From Treponema_I sp045599005 (lineage in GTDB: Bacteria; Spirochaetota; Spirochaetia; Treponematales; Treponemataceae), in NCBI GenBank assembly GCA_045599005.1, contig JAZRVF010000025.1, positions 124,001-188,000 on the forward strand: 64,000 bases of DNA, given 5' to 3'. This document shows, one piece after another, positions 1 to 8,004 of the stretch (positions are counted from its first letter, which is position 1; each line of letters opens with the position of its first letter). The translations under genes were made by a program, and so were the position numbers. The notes under the pieces are model-generated. The model ran no database searches. It was not told the origin of the DNA and saw nothing but the letters and a program-made list of their open reading frames with translations.

Positions 1-99
1 GCCGATGTTCTTAAGTTCCAGCACGGTTACAATGCCGCTGCGAAATTAGTAACAATTATGGATAAAATGCTCGATACTATATTAGGGCTTGGTGCCTGA
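1..99 (+). CDS. flgK: Flagellar hook-associated protein 1 (FlgK), C-terminal end only
   Basis: Frame 1 is open from the window edge to a TGA at 97-99 and encodes 32 residues. The tail contains FQHGYNAAAKLVTIMDKMLD, which fits the conserved C-terminal helix of FlgK (the pattern YQ-x-AY-x-A-AK---T-D-MLD). FlgK joins the hook to the filament. The gene is cut by the window start and is followed 26 nt later by flgL, the usual flgK-flgL order. The identification rests on the short tail plus that neighbour. Confidence 0.85.
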   Translation, partial: ADVLKFQHGYNAAAKLVTIMDKMLDTILGLGA

Positions 100-125
100 A
101 AAGTGATTAAGCAAGGGGAAGAGAC

Positions 126-1370
126 ATGACACGTATTACCAGTGCAATGACAAACAAAGATCTGCAGAGAACAATGAGGACTCAGGAGTCCGGAATTTAT
201 AAACTGCAGAATCAGATTACGTCACAGAACAAAATTCAGAGTCTCCGTGATGATCCCATTGCTGCAGGGCACCTGGTACGTTATGAATCTTACCTGAGCC
301 GTGCGAATCAGTTTGAGAAAAATGCCCAGACTGTTGCTGACAGGATTTCCTATTCCGAAACTTACATGAATCAGTCTCTTGATATCATGCAGCGTGTCCG
401 TGAGCTTGCAGTTGAAGGCGCAAACGTAATTTATTCAGAAGAAAATCTTAAGAACATGGCTGTTGAAGTTGACCAGCTTCTTCAGGAACTTATTTCCAAT
501 GCAAATGCTGTCAGCGCTGACGGCACACCGCTTTTTGCCGGAATCAGCACAAACCGCACGTCTTTTCAGGTTATTGAAGGCCCTGTTAAAGGCAGCGGAA
601 GTGCAATGATTACAAACGTTGTCTATAACGGAAGCCTTGGTTCAAATGATGTGGAAATTGATGAGAACTCTTTCATGAACATTAAGAATTCCGGCACCAA
701 TATTTTCTGGGCAGAGAACCAGCAGCTGTACGGTCTCCGTGATGCAACAGGCTATACTGTGCCAAAAGACAGTGTGATTGCAGTTGACGGACAGGAGATC
801 AAACTTACAGCCGGTGACAATGTTTATTCAATCGTGGCAAAAATCAACAGTTCCAATGTTGCAGTGAAAGCTTCAATTGATCCGGTTACCAAAGGTCTTA
901 ACCTGGCCACCACAAATGCACATCAGCTCTGGCTTGAAGATGCTGAAGGTTCCACTCTCAGTGATCTTGGCATCATCAAGGATTCAAGTCAGCGCGCACC
1001 CTACAATCTTGCAGACTCTGCACAGGTTTCCGGCGGTTCTCTCTTTGACACTGTCATTTCCCTTAGAAATGCAATGATCCAGGGTGATTATGAGACAATA
1101 GGCGGTAAGGTTCTTGGTTCCCTTGATTCAGGAATTGACAGTCTTCTTGCAAAAATGTCAGAAAGCGGTGCCAAATATGAAAGAGCTTTGCAGAATGTTT
1201 CCAAAGCCCAGATGAATCAGTTCAATGCCACTTCTCTGGTTGCAAAAGAAGGTGACACTGACATTACCCAGGCAATCACTGATCTTAAAATGATGCAGTA
1301 TGTCCAGCAGGCAACTTTGAGTACTGCCGGTGATCTTTACTCGCACTCACTTCTGAATTACATGAAATAA
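126..1370 (+). CDS. flgL: Flagellar hook-associated protein 3 (FlgL)
   Basis: FlgL is the second junction protein between hook and filament; in spirochaetes it lies in the periplasm. The 414-residue product starts MTRITSAMTNKDLQRTM and has the flagellin-like N-terminal coiled helix (about residues 5-140), including LRDDPIAAGH and a segment like the flagellin core (MQRVRELAVEGAN, about residue 88). A variable middle follows, then a C-terminal helix ending TLSTAGDLYSHSLLNYMK. The length is slightly above that of enterobacterial FlgL. An AGGGGA ribosome binding site sits 6-7 nt before ATG 126. It lies between flgK and fliW in a late flagellar operon. Confidence 0.95.
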   Translation: MTRITSAMTNKDLQRTMRTQESGIYKLQNQITSQNKIQSLRDDPIAAGHLVRYESYLSRANQFEKNAQTVADRISYSETYMNQSLDIMQRVRELAVEGANVIYSEENLKNMAVEVDQLLQELISNANAVSADGTPLFAGISTNRTSFQVIEGPVKGSGSAMITNVVYNGSLGSNDVEIDENSFMNIKNSGTNIFWAENQQLYGLRDATGYTVPKDSVIAVDGQEIKLTAGDNVYSIVAKINSSNVAVKASIDPVTKGLNLATTNAHQLWLEDAEGSTLSDLGIIKDSSQRAPYNLADSAQVSGGSLFDTVISLRNAMIQGDYETIGGKVLGSLDSGIDSLLAKMSESGAKYERALQNVSKAQMNQFNATSLVAKEGDTDITQAITDLKMMQYVQQATLSTAGDLYSHSLLNYMK

Positions 1371-1451
1371 CCGCTGCACGAAAAGTGTTTGATGGCTTTT
1401 GCTAAAAAACATTAGGGATTTGTCTGAGATTGATTGAAAAGGAATAAACTG

Positions 1452-1865
1452 ATGAAAGAAATTTACATGGATGAAGGTCTTTTCGGCTTTGAGGAATACC
1501 ATAATTATTCTCTCTGCAGCAGTGATTACGAACCTTTTATGTGGCTTCACTGCAATGATGAGAAGGCTGTTTCTTTTCTTGTTGTTGATCCTTTTATTTT
1601 CCGTCCGGATTATGAAATTGACATTGATGATGAATATCTGAAGAAAATCGGAATTGCCCAGCCTCAGGATGTGATCATAATGGCTGTTGTAACTGTTCCT
1701 GTAGACGGAAGTCCTGTTACGGCAAATCTCCGCGGGCCTCTGGTGATAAACAAGATCAACGGAAAGGCTATGCAGGTTATTCTTAACGATTCAAAATGGT
1801 CTACTAAACATGACATTCTGCAGGAATCTCTGGCCAATTCAGAGAAAGGAAGTTGCCAATGCTGA
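1452..1865 (+). CDS. fliW: Flagellar assembly factor FliW
   Basis: FliW binds flagellin and, when free, binds CsrA and blocks its RNA repression, so it couples flagellin export to translation. The start MKEIYMDEGLFGFEEYHNYS shows the family motif GL-GFE. DPFIFRPDYEIDIDD and the VTVP...VTANLRGPLVIN stretch are also typical of FliW. The ATG at 1452 is chosen over the in-frame TTG at 1434 because AAAAGGA precedes it at 8-9 nt and the family begins there; this gives 137 residues. The stop overlaps the csrA start by 7 nt, so the two are translationally linked. Confidence 0.95.
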   Translation: MKEIYMDEGLFGFEEYHNYSLCSSDYEPFMWLHCNDEKAVSFLVVDPFIFRPDYEIDIDDEYLKKIGIAQPQDVIIMAVVTVPVDGSPVTANLRGPLVINKINGKAMQVILNDSKWSTKHDILQESLANSEKGSCQC

Positions 1866-2080
1866 TTTTATCACGAAAACTGAACGAGAAAATCTGCATC
1901 GGAAACGATATCACGCTTACAATAATTGAAGTCCGTGGGGACAGTGTGAAGATCGGGGTTGATGCTCCGAAAGAAGTTAAGGTTTTCAGAAAAGAAGTTT
2001 ACAGTGCCATTCAGAGTGAAAACCAGGCAGCCCTTCAGACTGGAAATCTTTCTAAACTTAAAGACATTCTTAATCATTAA
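1859..2080 (+). CDS. csrA: Carbon storage regulator CsrA (RNA-binding translational repressor)
   Basis: CsrA is a small dimeric RNA-binding protein that recognises ANGGA in hairpin loops and at ribosome binding sites. The 73-residue product has the family start MLILSRKLNEKICIGNDI, the middle VRGDSVKIGVDAPKEVKVFR (with the RNA-contacting VxRKEVY segment) and a short helical tail. The ATG at 1859 is used because MLILSRK is the invariant N-terminus and AAAGGAAG lies upstream inside the end of fliW. Likely RNA targets are visible in this window: the leaders of both flaB genes (8869-8906 and 10022-10059). Confidence 0.97.
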   Translation: MLILSRKLNEKICIGNDITLTIIEVRGDSVKIGVDAPKEVKVFRKEVYSAIQSENQAALQTGNLSKLKDILNH

Positions 2081-2089
2081 AAAATAAAA

Positions 2090-2146
2090 GGCAGGCAGTG
2101 ATTGCCCAAACCGCTGGCGAGCGTTGCTACACGTGCAGAAGGGCAA
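2090..2146. repeat. Dispersed repeat, copy A (partial)
   Basis: This copy lies between the convergent csrA and tsaB. It begins GGCAGGCAG and continues through ACCGCT, GCTACACG and GCAGAAGGGCAA. It aligns without gaps over about 57 nt with the left half of copy B at 12571. TTGCCC (2102-2107) can pair with GGGCAA (2141-2146), so it may also end transcription from both sides. It lacks the second palindromic arm of copy B. Confidence 0.7.
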
Positions 2147-2155
2147 GGAAACAGC

Positions 2156-2836
2156 TTATTTACGTTCCTGGAGTTTTTCTTCAGCTTCGCTTACACGTAT
2201 GTAAACCGGACCGTCGTAATCCTGCATGGGGTTTTCGCCTGCAATGATTCTTTTCTGTGCAAGTTCAAGAAGTGCTTCAGTTGAGTCAAAAACTTTCGGA
2301 GAAAAGGTGGAGACTTTAAGCTGTGGATAAGATTCGGAAATCTGTTCCGCAAACATTTCTGCATCGGCACCCACTGCAAGAATCCGTTCCTCAGAATCAA
2401 GGCATTCCGCAATTTTTGAAAGTTCTGCATCCATGGGTTCAGTGCTTAAAATGCCGTTCCGGTAAACAGCAGCGTAAAAACGGTCTTTCTTTGCATCAAT
2501 CACCGGGACAACAGCTCCTGGCCATGTTCTGAAAGGGTAGGCTACGGCTTCCAATGTAGGAATTCCGTACAAAGGAATGCCCTTTGCAAATTCAAGAGCT
2601 TTAAGGCAGGCAAACCCAAGCCGAAGACCGGTAAAAGTTCCGGGACCGCCCGTAATTGCAAGGAATTCAAGTTCAGAAGGTGTAAGGCCAGCCAGAGAAA
2701 GGACTTTTTCTATTGAGGGAAGAAGTTCCTCAGACTGATGCATTCCTATATCAAGTTCGAGTTTTGCAGTCTTTTCTTCGTTTCTGCACAAAAAAGTAAT
2801 ACGCGGTGCGGCACAATCCAAGGCAAGGGCTTTCAT
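2156..2836 (-). CDS. tsaB: tRNA threonylcarbamoyladenosine biosynthesis protein TsaB
   Basis: TsaB is the ASKHA-fold partner of TsaD in making t6A37 on ANN-decoding tRNAs. The 226-residue protein starts MKALALDCAAPRITFL and contains the diagnostic ITGGPGTFTGLRLG (about residue 60) followed by GIPLYGIPTLEAVA and VVPVIDAKKDRFYAAVY. The length matches the family. It directly follows tsaE, with its ATG next to the tsaE stop, so the two t6A genes form one operon with the upstream small gene at 3301-3561. Confidence 0.93.
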   Translation of the reverse strand: MKALALDCAAPRITFLCRNEEKTAKLELDIGMHQSEELLPSIEKVLSLAGLTPSELEFLAITGGPGTFTGLRLGFACLKALEFAKGIPLYGIPTLEAVAYPFRTWPGAVVPVIDAKKDRFYAAVYRNGILSTEPMDAELSKIAECLDSEERILAVGADAEMFAEQISESYPQLKVSTFSPKVFDSTEALLELAQKRIIAGENPMQDYDGPVYIRVSEAEEKLQERK

Positions 2837-3304
2837 TCAATTACTTCCTATAATATATTTTTCTGCTTTTTCTATAAATCCCGGGCGGTCAAAATTGGAA
2901 AGTGAGATATTCCTTCCGCCTTTTTCATCAGCTTCAAGTTTCAGGATAATTGTTCGCTTCGGAAGCTCACTCATGATTTTCTCGCTCCATTCAATAATAG
3001 TGACACCTTTGCCGTAAATCATGTCTTCTGTGCCCAGATTCACAAAGTCTTCCGTTGTATCAATACGGTAAACATCCATGTGATAAAGAGGCATTTTTCC
3101 TTCATATTCGCTGATAAGAGTGAAAGTCGGGCTTGTGACTGTTTCCGTAATGTCCAGAGCCTGTGCAATACCTTTTGTGATTGTTGTTTTTCCGGCGGCA
3201 AGGGTACCTTGCATTGCGATTACATCACCAGGTTTCAGTAGAGAACCGATTATTTTTCCAAGACTGATTGTTTCTTCACTGGAAGAAGTATAGAGGGAGA
3301 TCAG
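2837..3304 (-). CDS. tsaE: tRNA threonylcarbamoyladenosine biosynthesis ATPase TsaE, with a probable CTG start
   Basis: TsaE is the P-loop ATPase that recycles the TsaBD complex. The Walker A motif is GTLAAGKTT. DVYRI (Walker B region) and IIEWSEK are also typical. The first ATG (3214) would begin only two residues before the P-loop. The same frame continues upstream as YTSSSEETISLGKIIGSLL then KPGDVIA, which is the normal TsaE N-terminus, until a stop at 3326-3328. No ATG or GTG exists there. CTG at 3304-3302 overlaps the upstream gene's TGA (CTGA) and has AGAAGGA about 8 nt before it. That start gives 155 residues, the usual length. Confidence 0.85.
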   Translation of the reverse strand: MISLYTSSSEETISLGKIIGSLLKPGDVIAMQGTLAAGKTTITKGIAQALDITETVTSPTFTLISEYEGKMPLYHMDVYRIDTTEDFVNLGTEDMIYGKGVTIIEWSEKIMSELPKRTIILKLEADEKGGRNISLSNFDRPGFIEKAEKYIIGSN

Positions 3305-3561
3305 GGGAGTTGTCCTTCTGAATCTTTATTCAAGATACATTCTTTTAACTGTTTTAAAAGAGGTACAAGGGGATAATCAACAGAATCTTTCAATTCAATG
3401 TCAATCTCCTTGCTTCCCAGAGGAGTCATTTCGATAGTAAACTCAACAGGAACTGTTACTGTAACAAGAGGAAGTTCAATTACTGCATCGGCAAGAAATG
3501 TTCTGCGGTAATAAATGAATCCTTCATCTCTGTTGACGTTCTTTAAGTCTATAACTCTCAT
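3301..3561 (-). CDS. Small conserved-looking protein upstream of tsaE, function unknown
   Basis: I do not recognise this 86-residue protein. It starts MRVIDLKNVNRDEGF and is rich in alternating hydrophobic/polar residues (ADAVIELPLVTVTVPVEF), suggesting beta strands, then a short C-terminal helix (PLVPLLKQLKECIL). There is no signal peptide or membrane segment. ATG 3561 is preferred to the in-frame TTG at 3579, although the GAGG upstream is spaced widely (about 12 nt). Its stop overlaps the proposed CTG start of tsaE, so it is probably co-translated with tsaE-tsaB. Confidence 0.65.
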   Translation of the reverse strand: MRVIDLKNVNRDEGFIYYRRTFLADAVIELPLVTVTVPVEFTIEMTPLGSKEIDIELKDSVDYPLVPLLKQLKECILNKDSEGQLP

Positions 3562-3695
3562 GAGTAAAGAATACCTCAAGATTAAAAAAAAATCAATTTC
3601 CTCTAATAAAACTTATTAATATACAAGTAAAATTAATATTTTCATGATTTTAAACTGATTTTAAGGACAAGTTTTGATTCAATTTGTATAAAAAA

Positions 3696-4790
3696 TCATA
3701 CATAATCATAGACTTTGGTAAAAATCCTGTTCCGTGTCTGTTTGCTGACTTTCAGGAAAAGGATATGAAGAACATAGCGGTCAGTTTCCGGAGAAACGTC
3801 AGTGTTAACAATGATTCCCGTGATCTGGTCCTCGTCAAGGCCGTTCACTGAAAGGTACATGTGAATATACTGGTTTGGTTTAATGTTCATTGTTGAAAGA
3901 ATACTGCATCCGCCAACAGAAAGCTCAAGAAGGGTTCCCTGATACTGATTTTCCAGAGGAGTATAAGTAATCTTTGCATTTTCGCCGGATCCGCCTGTTG
4001 TAACTTTTACCGAAGAAAAATGGCAGGTTCTGTTGATTGCGATGCGTTTGTACTGTCTTCTCTGGTAACGCTGCAGATTATTGCAGTGATTCACAACCAT
4101 CTCTCCGCTTTCCGTTGTTTTCTGATAACGGAGTACACGGACTGCTGCAAGATATGCCGTATTAGTCTTTGTCTGGTAAAAAAGATTGATCTTTGAAAGT
4201 TCCGGGGGCCTTACCTCATTGTTAAGGACATCCCTCGGAATAGAAAGCCACAATCCGTCTTTATGGACGCTGATAATCTGGAGGGGAAACTGTTCTTTCC
4301 TGTCTGAGTAATATTGCACAGTTCCTCCCTCAGGGAAATTGGAGGTTGATGTAAGGTTTGAGAGATTACGCAATGAATTGTCAACTTTCTGGTGGATTGA
4401 GAAGAGAAGTGCAAGATTGTTCTGGAGTTCGTCTTCTGAAATGTCAGCGTTTTCTTTCAGATTGTGATACTGCTCTGAAAAAAACAGTTCCCCGAACTGC
4501 TCATTCCTTAAATTCACCTCAAGGTTCGGAATTTTATTTTTTCTGCAGATTTTTAAGAGGAATTCTTTCTCAGGGACACTCAGTTCATAAAGGGCAGCCA
4601 CTCTGTTGATTATTGAAGGTGTTGTCGGCTTGTTTGCATCGCGCCCGCTGTTATTCTGCTTTTTTGCAGCCTGAATGATCAGGTTGATAAGGATTGCAAC
4701 AACTGCAATTCCAGCCGCAACAAATGCAGCAATGTAATAGGATTTGTCTTGCCGTGCCTGTAAAGGGCTTCCCTGGAGTAAAAAAAGCAT
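3696..4790 (-). CDS. Membrane-anchored PilZ-domain protein, putative cyclic-di-GMP receptor
   Basis: A single membrane span (about residues 18-40) is followed by a basic linker, a helical region and a beta-rich segment that may be a PilZN/YcgR-N-like domain (about residues 145-230). A C-terminal PilZ domain follows. The cyclic-di-GMP motif is visible as RRQYKRIAI (RxxxR, about residue 245) and LSVGGCSI (SxGG, about residue 289). ATG 4790 is chosen because GGAG lies 7 nt before it and it sits 1 nt after the upstream stop; starting at 4832 would overlap that gene. The position beside fliD suggests a role in motility control, by inference. Confidence 0.8.
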   Translation of the reverse strand: MLFLLQGSPLQARQDKSYYIAAFVAAGIAVVAILINLIIQAAKKQNNSGRDANKPTTPSIINRVAALYELSVPEKEFLLKICRKNKIPNLEVNLRNEQFGELFFSEQYHNLKENADISEDELQNNLALLFSIHQKVDNSLRNLSNLTSTSNFPEGGTVQYYSDRKEQFPLQIISVHKDGLWLSIPRDVLNNEVRPPELSKINLFYQTKTNTAYLAAVRVLRYQKTTESGEMVVNHCNNLQRYQRRQYKRIAINRTCHFSSVKVTTGGSGENAKITYTPLENQYQGTLLELSVGGCSILSTMNIKPNQYIHMYLSVNGLDEDQITGIIVNTDVSPETDRYVLHILFLKVSKQTRNRIFTKVYDYV

Positions 4791-4791
4791 G

Positions 4792-5388
4792 TCAGAACTC
4801 CGCTTCAGAAATTGATTTATAAAGTGTTTCAAGTCTGGGTTTCAGTTCGTATTCGGTCAGATCACCCACAAGCACCATATCTTTTGATTCAAGGGCATCT
4901 GTAAGTTCCTGGAGGAAAGGTGCGAACTGATTCATGAATTTTGCAATGGGGTCGCCGTCTGCCTCAAAGGCCGCAAACTTTTCCGGGAAAAGGGCGGAAA
5001 GTGAGATAACATGGCACATATTGTCAAACATGTTTGCAAAAGCTTCCAGAAGGGCTGACACTTCTTTTTCTTTTCCAGTCTGCAAAAGCAGTGGAACATT
5101 CTCAAAACCGGCACAGAGTTTCGCGATCAAAGGCAGAAGTTCCTTAAAACGTGTGGCAATGTCAGAAACACTTATTGTATGAACGGAAACAGTCTCTGCT
5201 GAATCAATGCTCCGTGCATAAAGCTCATCAATTTTTTCAGCAGGATATTCAGTCCCATCCACCTCAATCATGATGATAGTGGCATCATTGTTCTCGCATT
5301 CTGCTTCCAGTGCGGAAAGTACTTCTCCAACGGTTTTCTCGTTTTCAAGTGTTACATCAAGTTCATTGTCATTCAAAAAAATTTTCAT
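4792..5388 (-). CDS. fliD-linked helical protein, function unknown
   Basis: This is a 198-residue acidic protein. The N-terminal 70 residues (MKIFLNDNELDVTLENEKTV...) look like a small beta-grasp-type strand/helix unit. The rest is predicted helical and ends KPRLETLYKSISEAEF. No signal peptide or membrane span is seen. It lies 15 nt after fliD and 1 nt before the PilZ gene, so the three are probably one operon. Small acidic helical proteins next to fliD are often export chaperones (FliT-like), but no FliT or FliS motif could be identified, so this is only a suggestion. Confidence 0.7.
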   Translation of the reverse strand: MKIFLNDNELDVTLENEKTVGEVLSALEAECENNDATIIMIEVDGTEYPAEKIDELYARSIDSAETVSVHTISVSDIATRFKELLPLIAKLCAGFENVPLLLQTGKEKEVSALLEAFANMFDNMCHVISLSALFPEKFAAFEADGDPIAKFMNQFAPFLQELTDALESKDMVLVGDLTEYELKPRLETLYKSISEAEF

Positions 5389-5403
5389 AAAAACTCCCGT
5401 ATT

Positions 5404-7488
5404 TTATCTGGATCTGCTGTTGTTCTGCTGATTGACAAAGTTTGTGATTGAGTTGGACTGGCTTTCAAGACTGGCAAGACTCGATTCCATGTTTCCGAAT
5501 TTTGTCCTGTATTCTCTTTCTTTGTCCTCAAGTTTTGTTTCCAAAGAAGAAATTGTGGATTCAGAGGAATTGATCTTTGAATCAAGGTTGGAAATTCTTG
5601 TGGCAATTATTCCGCCAGTCTGGACGTAAGCCTGAAGATGCTGTTCCATAAGGTATGCAATTCCTGTGTCAATGATCAGGTCTCCGTCAGAGTCGTAGCC
5701 GAAAAGATTTTTTATGTCATCAATCTGATTCTCAAGGGCTTTGTCCAGAGTCTCTTCGTTGATCTCAAGATAACCACGCAATCTGGATGCATTGTATCCT
5801 GTGGAGCCGCTTGCCGCATTTGTCGAGATACCGATCTGGCTGAGCATTGTCACACTGGAATCGGGAATAGGGTAAGTGTTTGCAATAATCCGCTGCAGGC
5901 TTGATTTGCTTGTGGTAAGTGAAGATTCCGTTGAGAAAGTCCCAAGTCTGTTCATCGCGGCTTCCTGTTCGTCAGAATCAAAATATTCAAGTTCTGTTAC
6001 AATCTCGGGCTTGTTCTGGGTTAGAATGTTGATTTCAGCAAGAACCCTGTTATAGTTGCCCACAAGACTGATTATTGCTTCCTTTGAGGTTTCCACATCA
6101 GGAGAAATTGTAATTTTTGCGTTTCTGTCAGTTGTGTCCAGCAGATTCAGTGTGATGTCAGGAACAATGTCATCAATTGTGTTCTCACTTCTGTACATTG
6201 TTATGCCTTCGTACCGGATTTTTGCGTCATCGGCTCTTGCGATCGGGTTCAAAGGTTCAAAACCGTTTGCCTGAAGTGAAGTGTCTGTTGCCACAGGAAA
6301 AGAAACATGCACTGTTTTTTCAGAATTCTTGTTTCTGATTATTATGCTTTCTGCATCAGGATAATCAGAGATACTTACGGTAAAATTCTGTTTCTCATTG
6401 TCATTCCGGATTTTGTCCAAAGGAATTTCTTTGCCTTCCGAAGTTTTCAGGTATACAACGGAACTGTCCACTGTAACTGCAGGAAGTTCGTTTTCAGTCT
6501 CCAAACCGGCTGCGGAAGAGGGAAGTGAGAATTCAGAACTTTCGTTGTAAACAATAATTCCCTTGAAATTGATCATAGGGGAGTCAGGAAGAACTGGCTC
6601 TGATTGAATCCCGAATTCAATGGCCGAGCTGCCGGAACCTATAGAATCGGGGACTTCTTCATTCGGAAAATCCTCTTCTGATTCAATCATTACAGTAAAA
6701 TTTATTTCATTTGCAGAATTCTCTGAAACAGAATCCGCAAGTTTAAGTTCAAAACCGTTTTTTGCAGGGACTGAAATCTCCCCGTTATTGATTCTTACCG
6801 CAGAGAAAACCATTCCTGTAGTTTTTGACAGGTCTGAAGTGTTCTTTACAAGAACTGTGTCACGGTTAATGCCGGTGTCTTCAACAATATTGGTTTTCAG
6901 TGCCAGATCCAGTGCCGCATCCTCAAAAATTAGCTGGTTTTCTTTTCCGGTTTTAAGGCTCTCAATCAGCAATGACTGTTCCTTGCTTGAGACACCGATA
7001 AGGCTGGCTTTTATAAGATTGTTTCCGCGACGGTTCAAAGAAGTGACAAAATCAGCGATTTTCCCGCCTTTCCAGTTGAAAGAAACAGATTTGTCATTGA
7101 CGGTGAAAGTGTATTTTCCTTCCGGAACCTGATAGTTTTTTTCGATATTGCCTGAAAGAAACCGGTCTGAGGTTGCAATCTGATCAACGCGGATTGTAAA
7201 ACTGCCCACGGAAGCGTTTCTGTTCGGTGTGGCTTCAACCGCATCAGGCTGGCTTGATTCTGCAAGCTTTGAATTAAAGGGATTGTCAAAAGAATATAAC
7301 TGTCTCGCGCTTTCACGCAAAGAACTCATCTGTTTGTTTATTGTGCGCCAATTGTTCTGCTGGTCTTTGTAAGTCTCAAGTTTTTCCTGTTCCCGGATAA
7401 GGGGAGTGCGTTCCACCGCCATCAGTTTTTCGATGGTTGAATTTGTTCCGTACTTGTCAGTTACTCCGGGAATTGAAATATCGGCCAT
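5404..7488 (-). CDS. fliD: Flagellar filament cap protein FliD (HAP2)
   Basis: FliD caps the growing filament and helps flagellin fold. The 694-residue protein starts MADISIPGVTDKYGTNSTIE and has the N-terminal FliD domain with the heptad-rich VERTPLIREQEKLETYK segment and VEATPNRNASVGSFTIRVDQ. The C-terminal FliD domain includes YNRVLAEINILTQ and a coiled-coil tail (DSKINSSESTISSLETKLED). The long middle is variable and explains why it is longer than enterobacterial FliD; spirochaete FliDs are of this size. It follows flaG by 22 nt. Confidence 0.95.
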   Translation of the reverse strand: MADISIPGVTDKYGTNSTIEKLMAVERTPLIREQEKLETYKDQQNNWRTINKQMSSLRESARQLYSFDNPFNSKLAESSQPDAVEATPNRNASVGSFTIRVDQIATSDRFLSGNIEKNYQVPEGKYTFTVNDKSVSFNWKGGKIADFVTSLNRRGNNLIKASLIGVSSKEQSLLIESLKTGKENQLIFEDAALDLALKTNIVEDTGINRDTVLVKNTSDLSKTTGMVFSAVRINNGEISVPAKNGFELKLADSVSENSANEINFTVMIESEEDFPNEEVPDSIGSGSSAIEFGIQSEPVLPDSPMINFKGIIVYNESSEFSLPSSAAGLETENELPAVTVDSSVVYLKTSEGKEIPLDKIRNDNEKQNFTVSISDYPDAESIIIRNKNSEKTVHVSFPVATDTSLQANGFEPLNPIARADDAKIRYEGITMYRSENTIDDIVPDITLNLLDTTDRNAKITISPDVETSKEAIISLVGNYNRVLAEINILTQNKPEIVTELEYFDSDEQEAAMNRLGTFSTESSLTTSKSSLQRIIANTYPIPDSSVTMLSQIGISTNAASGSTGYNASRLRGYLEINEETLDKALENQIDDIKNLFGYDSDGDLIIDTGIAYLMEQHLQAYVQTGGIIATRISNLDSKINSSESTISSLETKLEDKEREYRTKFGNMESSLASLESQSNSITNFVNQQNNSRSR

Positions 7489-7510
7489 TAATCAAATCAT
7501 TCAGTCCGAA

Positions 7511-7885
7511 TCAGATTTTCTGATCAAACAAAAAACCCATGGATTCTTTTAAATGCAGCTGAAGCTGTTGAAGGTCTTCGGACGGAATCTCCTTAATTAC
7601 CTTATCGGTATTCGGGTCAACGACCTTAACGATCACTTTTCCCAACTGCTCATTTACGTTGAAACGCAGTTTTGTACCAAGTGAACCTGATCTTTCCTGT
7701 ATCTGAGAAATTGTTTTTTTGACGTTTTCCAGCTCTTTTGCAATGTCCTGAGCTGTAGAACTCATTTCTTCATTAACTTTTTGCGAAACCGCAGCTGACT
7801 CGGTTTTTGTGGCTGTCGGTCTGTTCGGGATTCTTTGCTGACCATCCGTGGTCATGTTCTGTCCAATGCTGTTTACACTGATCAT
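7511..7885 (-). CDS. flaG: FlaG-family flagellar protein
   Basis: FlaG proteins are small, and in several bacteria they limit filament length. The C-terminal half LGTKLRFNVNEQLGKVIVKV, then VVDPNTDKVIKEIPSEDLQ, is the FlaG signature. The N-terminal half is a low-complexity linker. The start is decided by the ribosome binding site: AGGAGG at 7892-7897 directly abuts an upstream ATG (7891) but is 6 nt from ATG 7885, which gives MISVNSIGQNMT and 124 residues. It lies between flaB and fliD, the usual spirochaete order. Confidence 0.9.
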   Translation of the reverse strand: MISVNSIGQNMTTDGQQRIPNRPTATKTESAAVSQKVNEEMSSTAQDIAKELENVKKTISQIQERSGSLGTKLRFNVNEQLGKVIVKVVDPNTDKVIKEIPSEDLQQLQLHLKESMGFLFDQKI

Positions 7886-7898
7886 TGGCATCCTCCTT

Positions 7899-7937
7899 GA
7901 TAAAAAAAGAAAGCAGAAGGGGGGCGCACCCCTTCTG
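7899..7937 (-). terminator. Rho-independent terminator after flaB
   Basis: A 9-bp perfect stem, CAGAAGGGG with CCCCTTCTG (7914-7937), and a 6-nt loop are followed on the minus strand by CTTTCTTTTTTT. It lies between flaB (8005) and flaG, so it probably ends most flagellin mRNA while allowing some read-through to flaG-fliD. Confidence 0.85.
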
Positions 7938-8004
7938 TCAATCTTTCTTCGCTTTTCCAAAAGATGACATCCAGAACTCTTTTAGAAAAAGCGGCGTGTC
8001 AAAC

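Noticed and set aside
7886..7891. Alternative ATG at 7891 for flaG
   Set aside because: AGGAGG directly abuts it, leaving no spacer; ATG 7885 has normal spacing.
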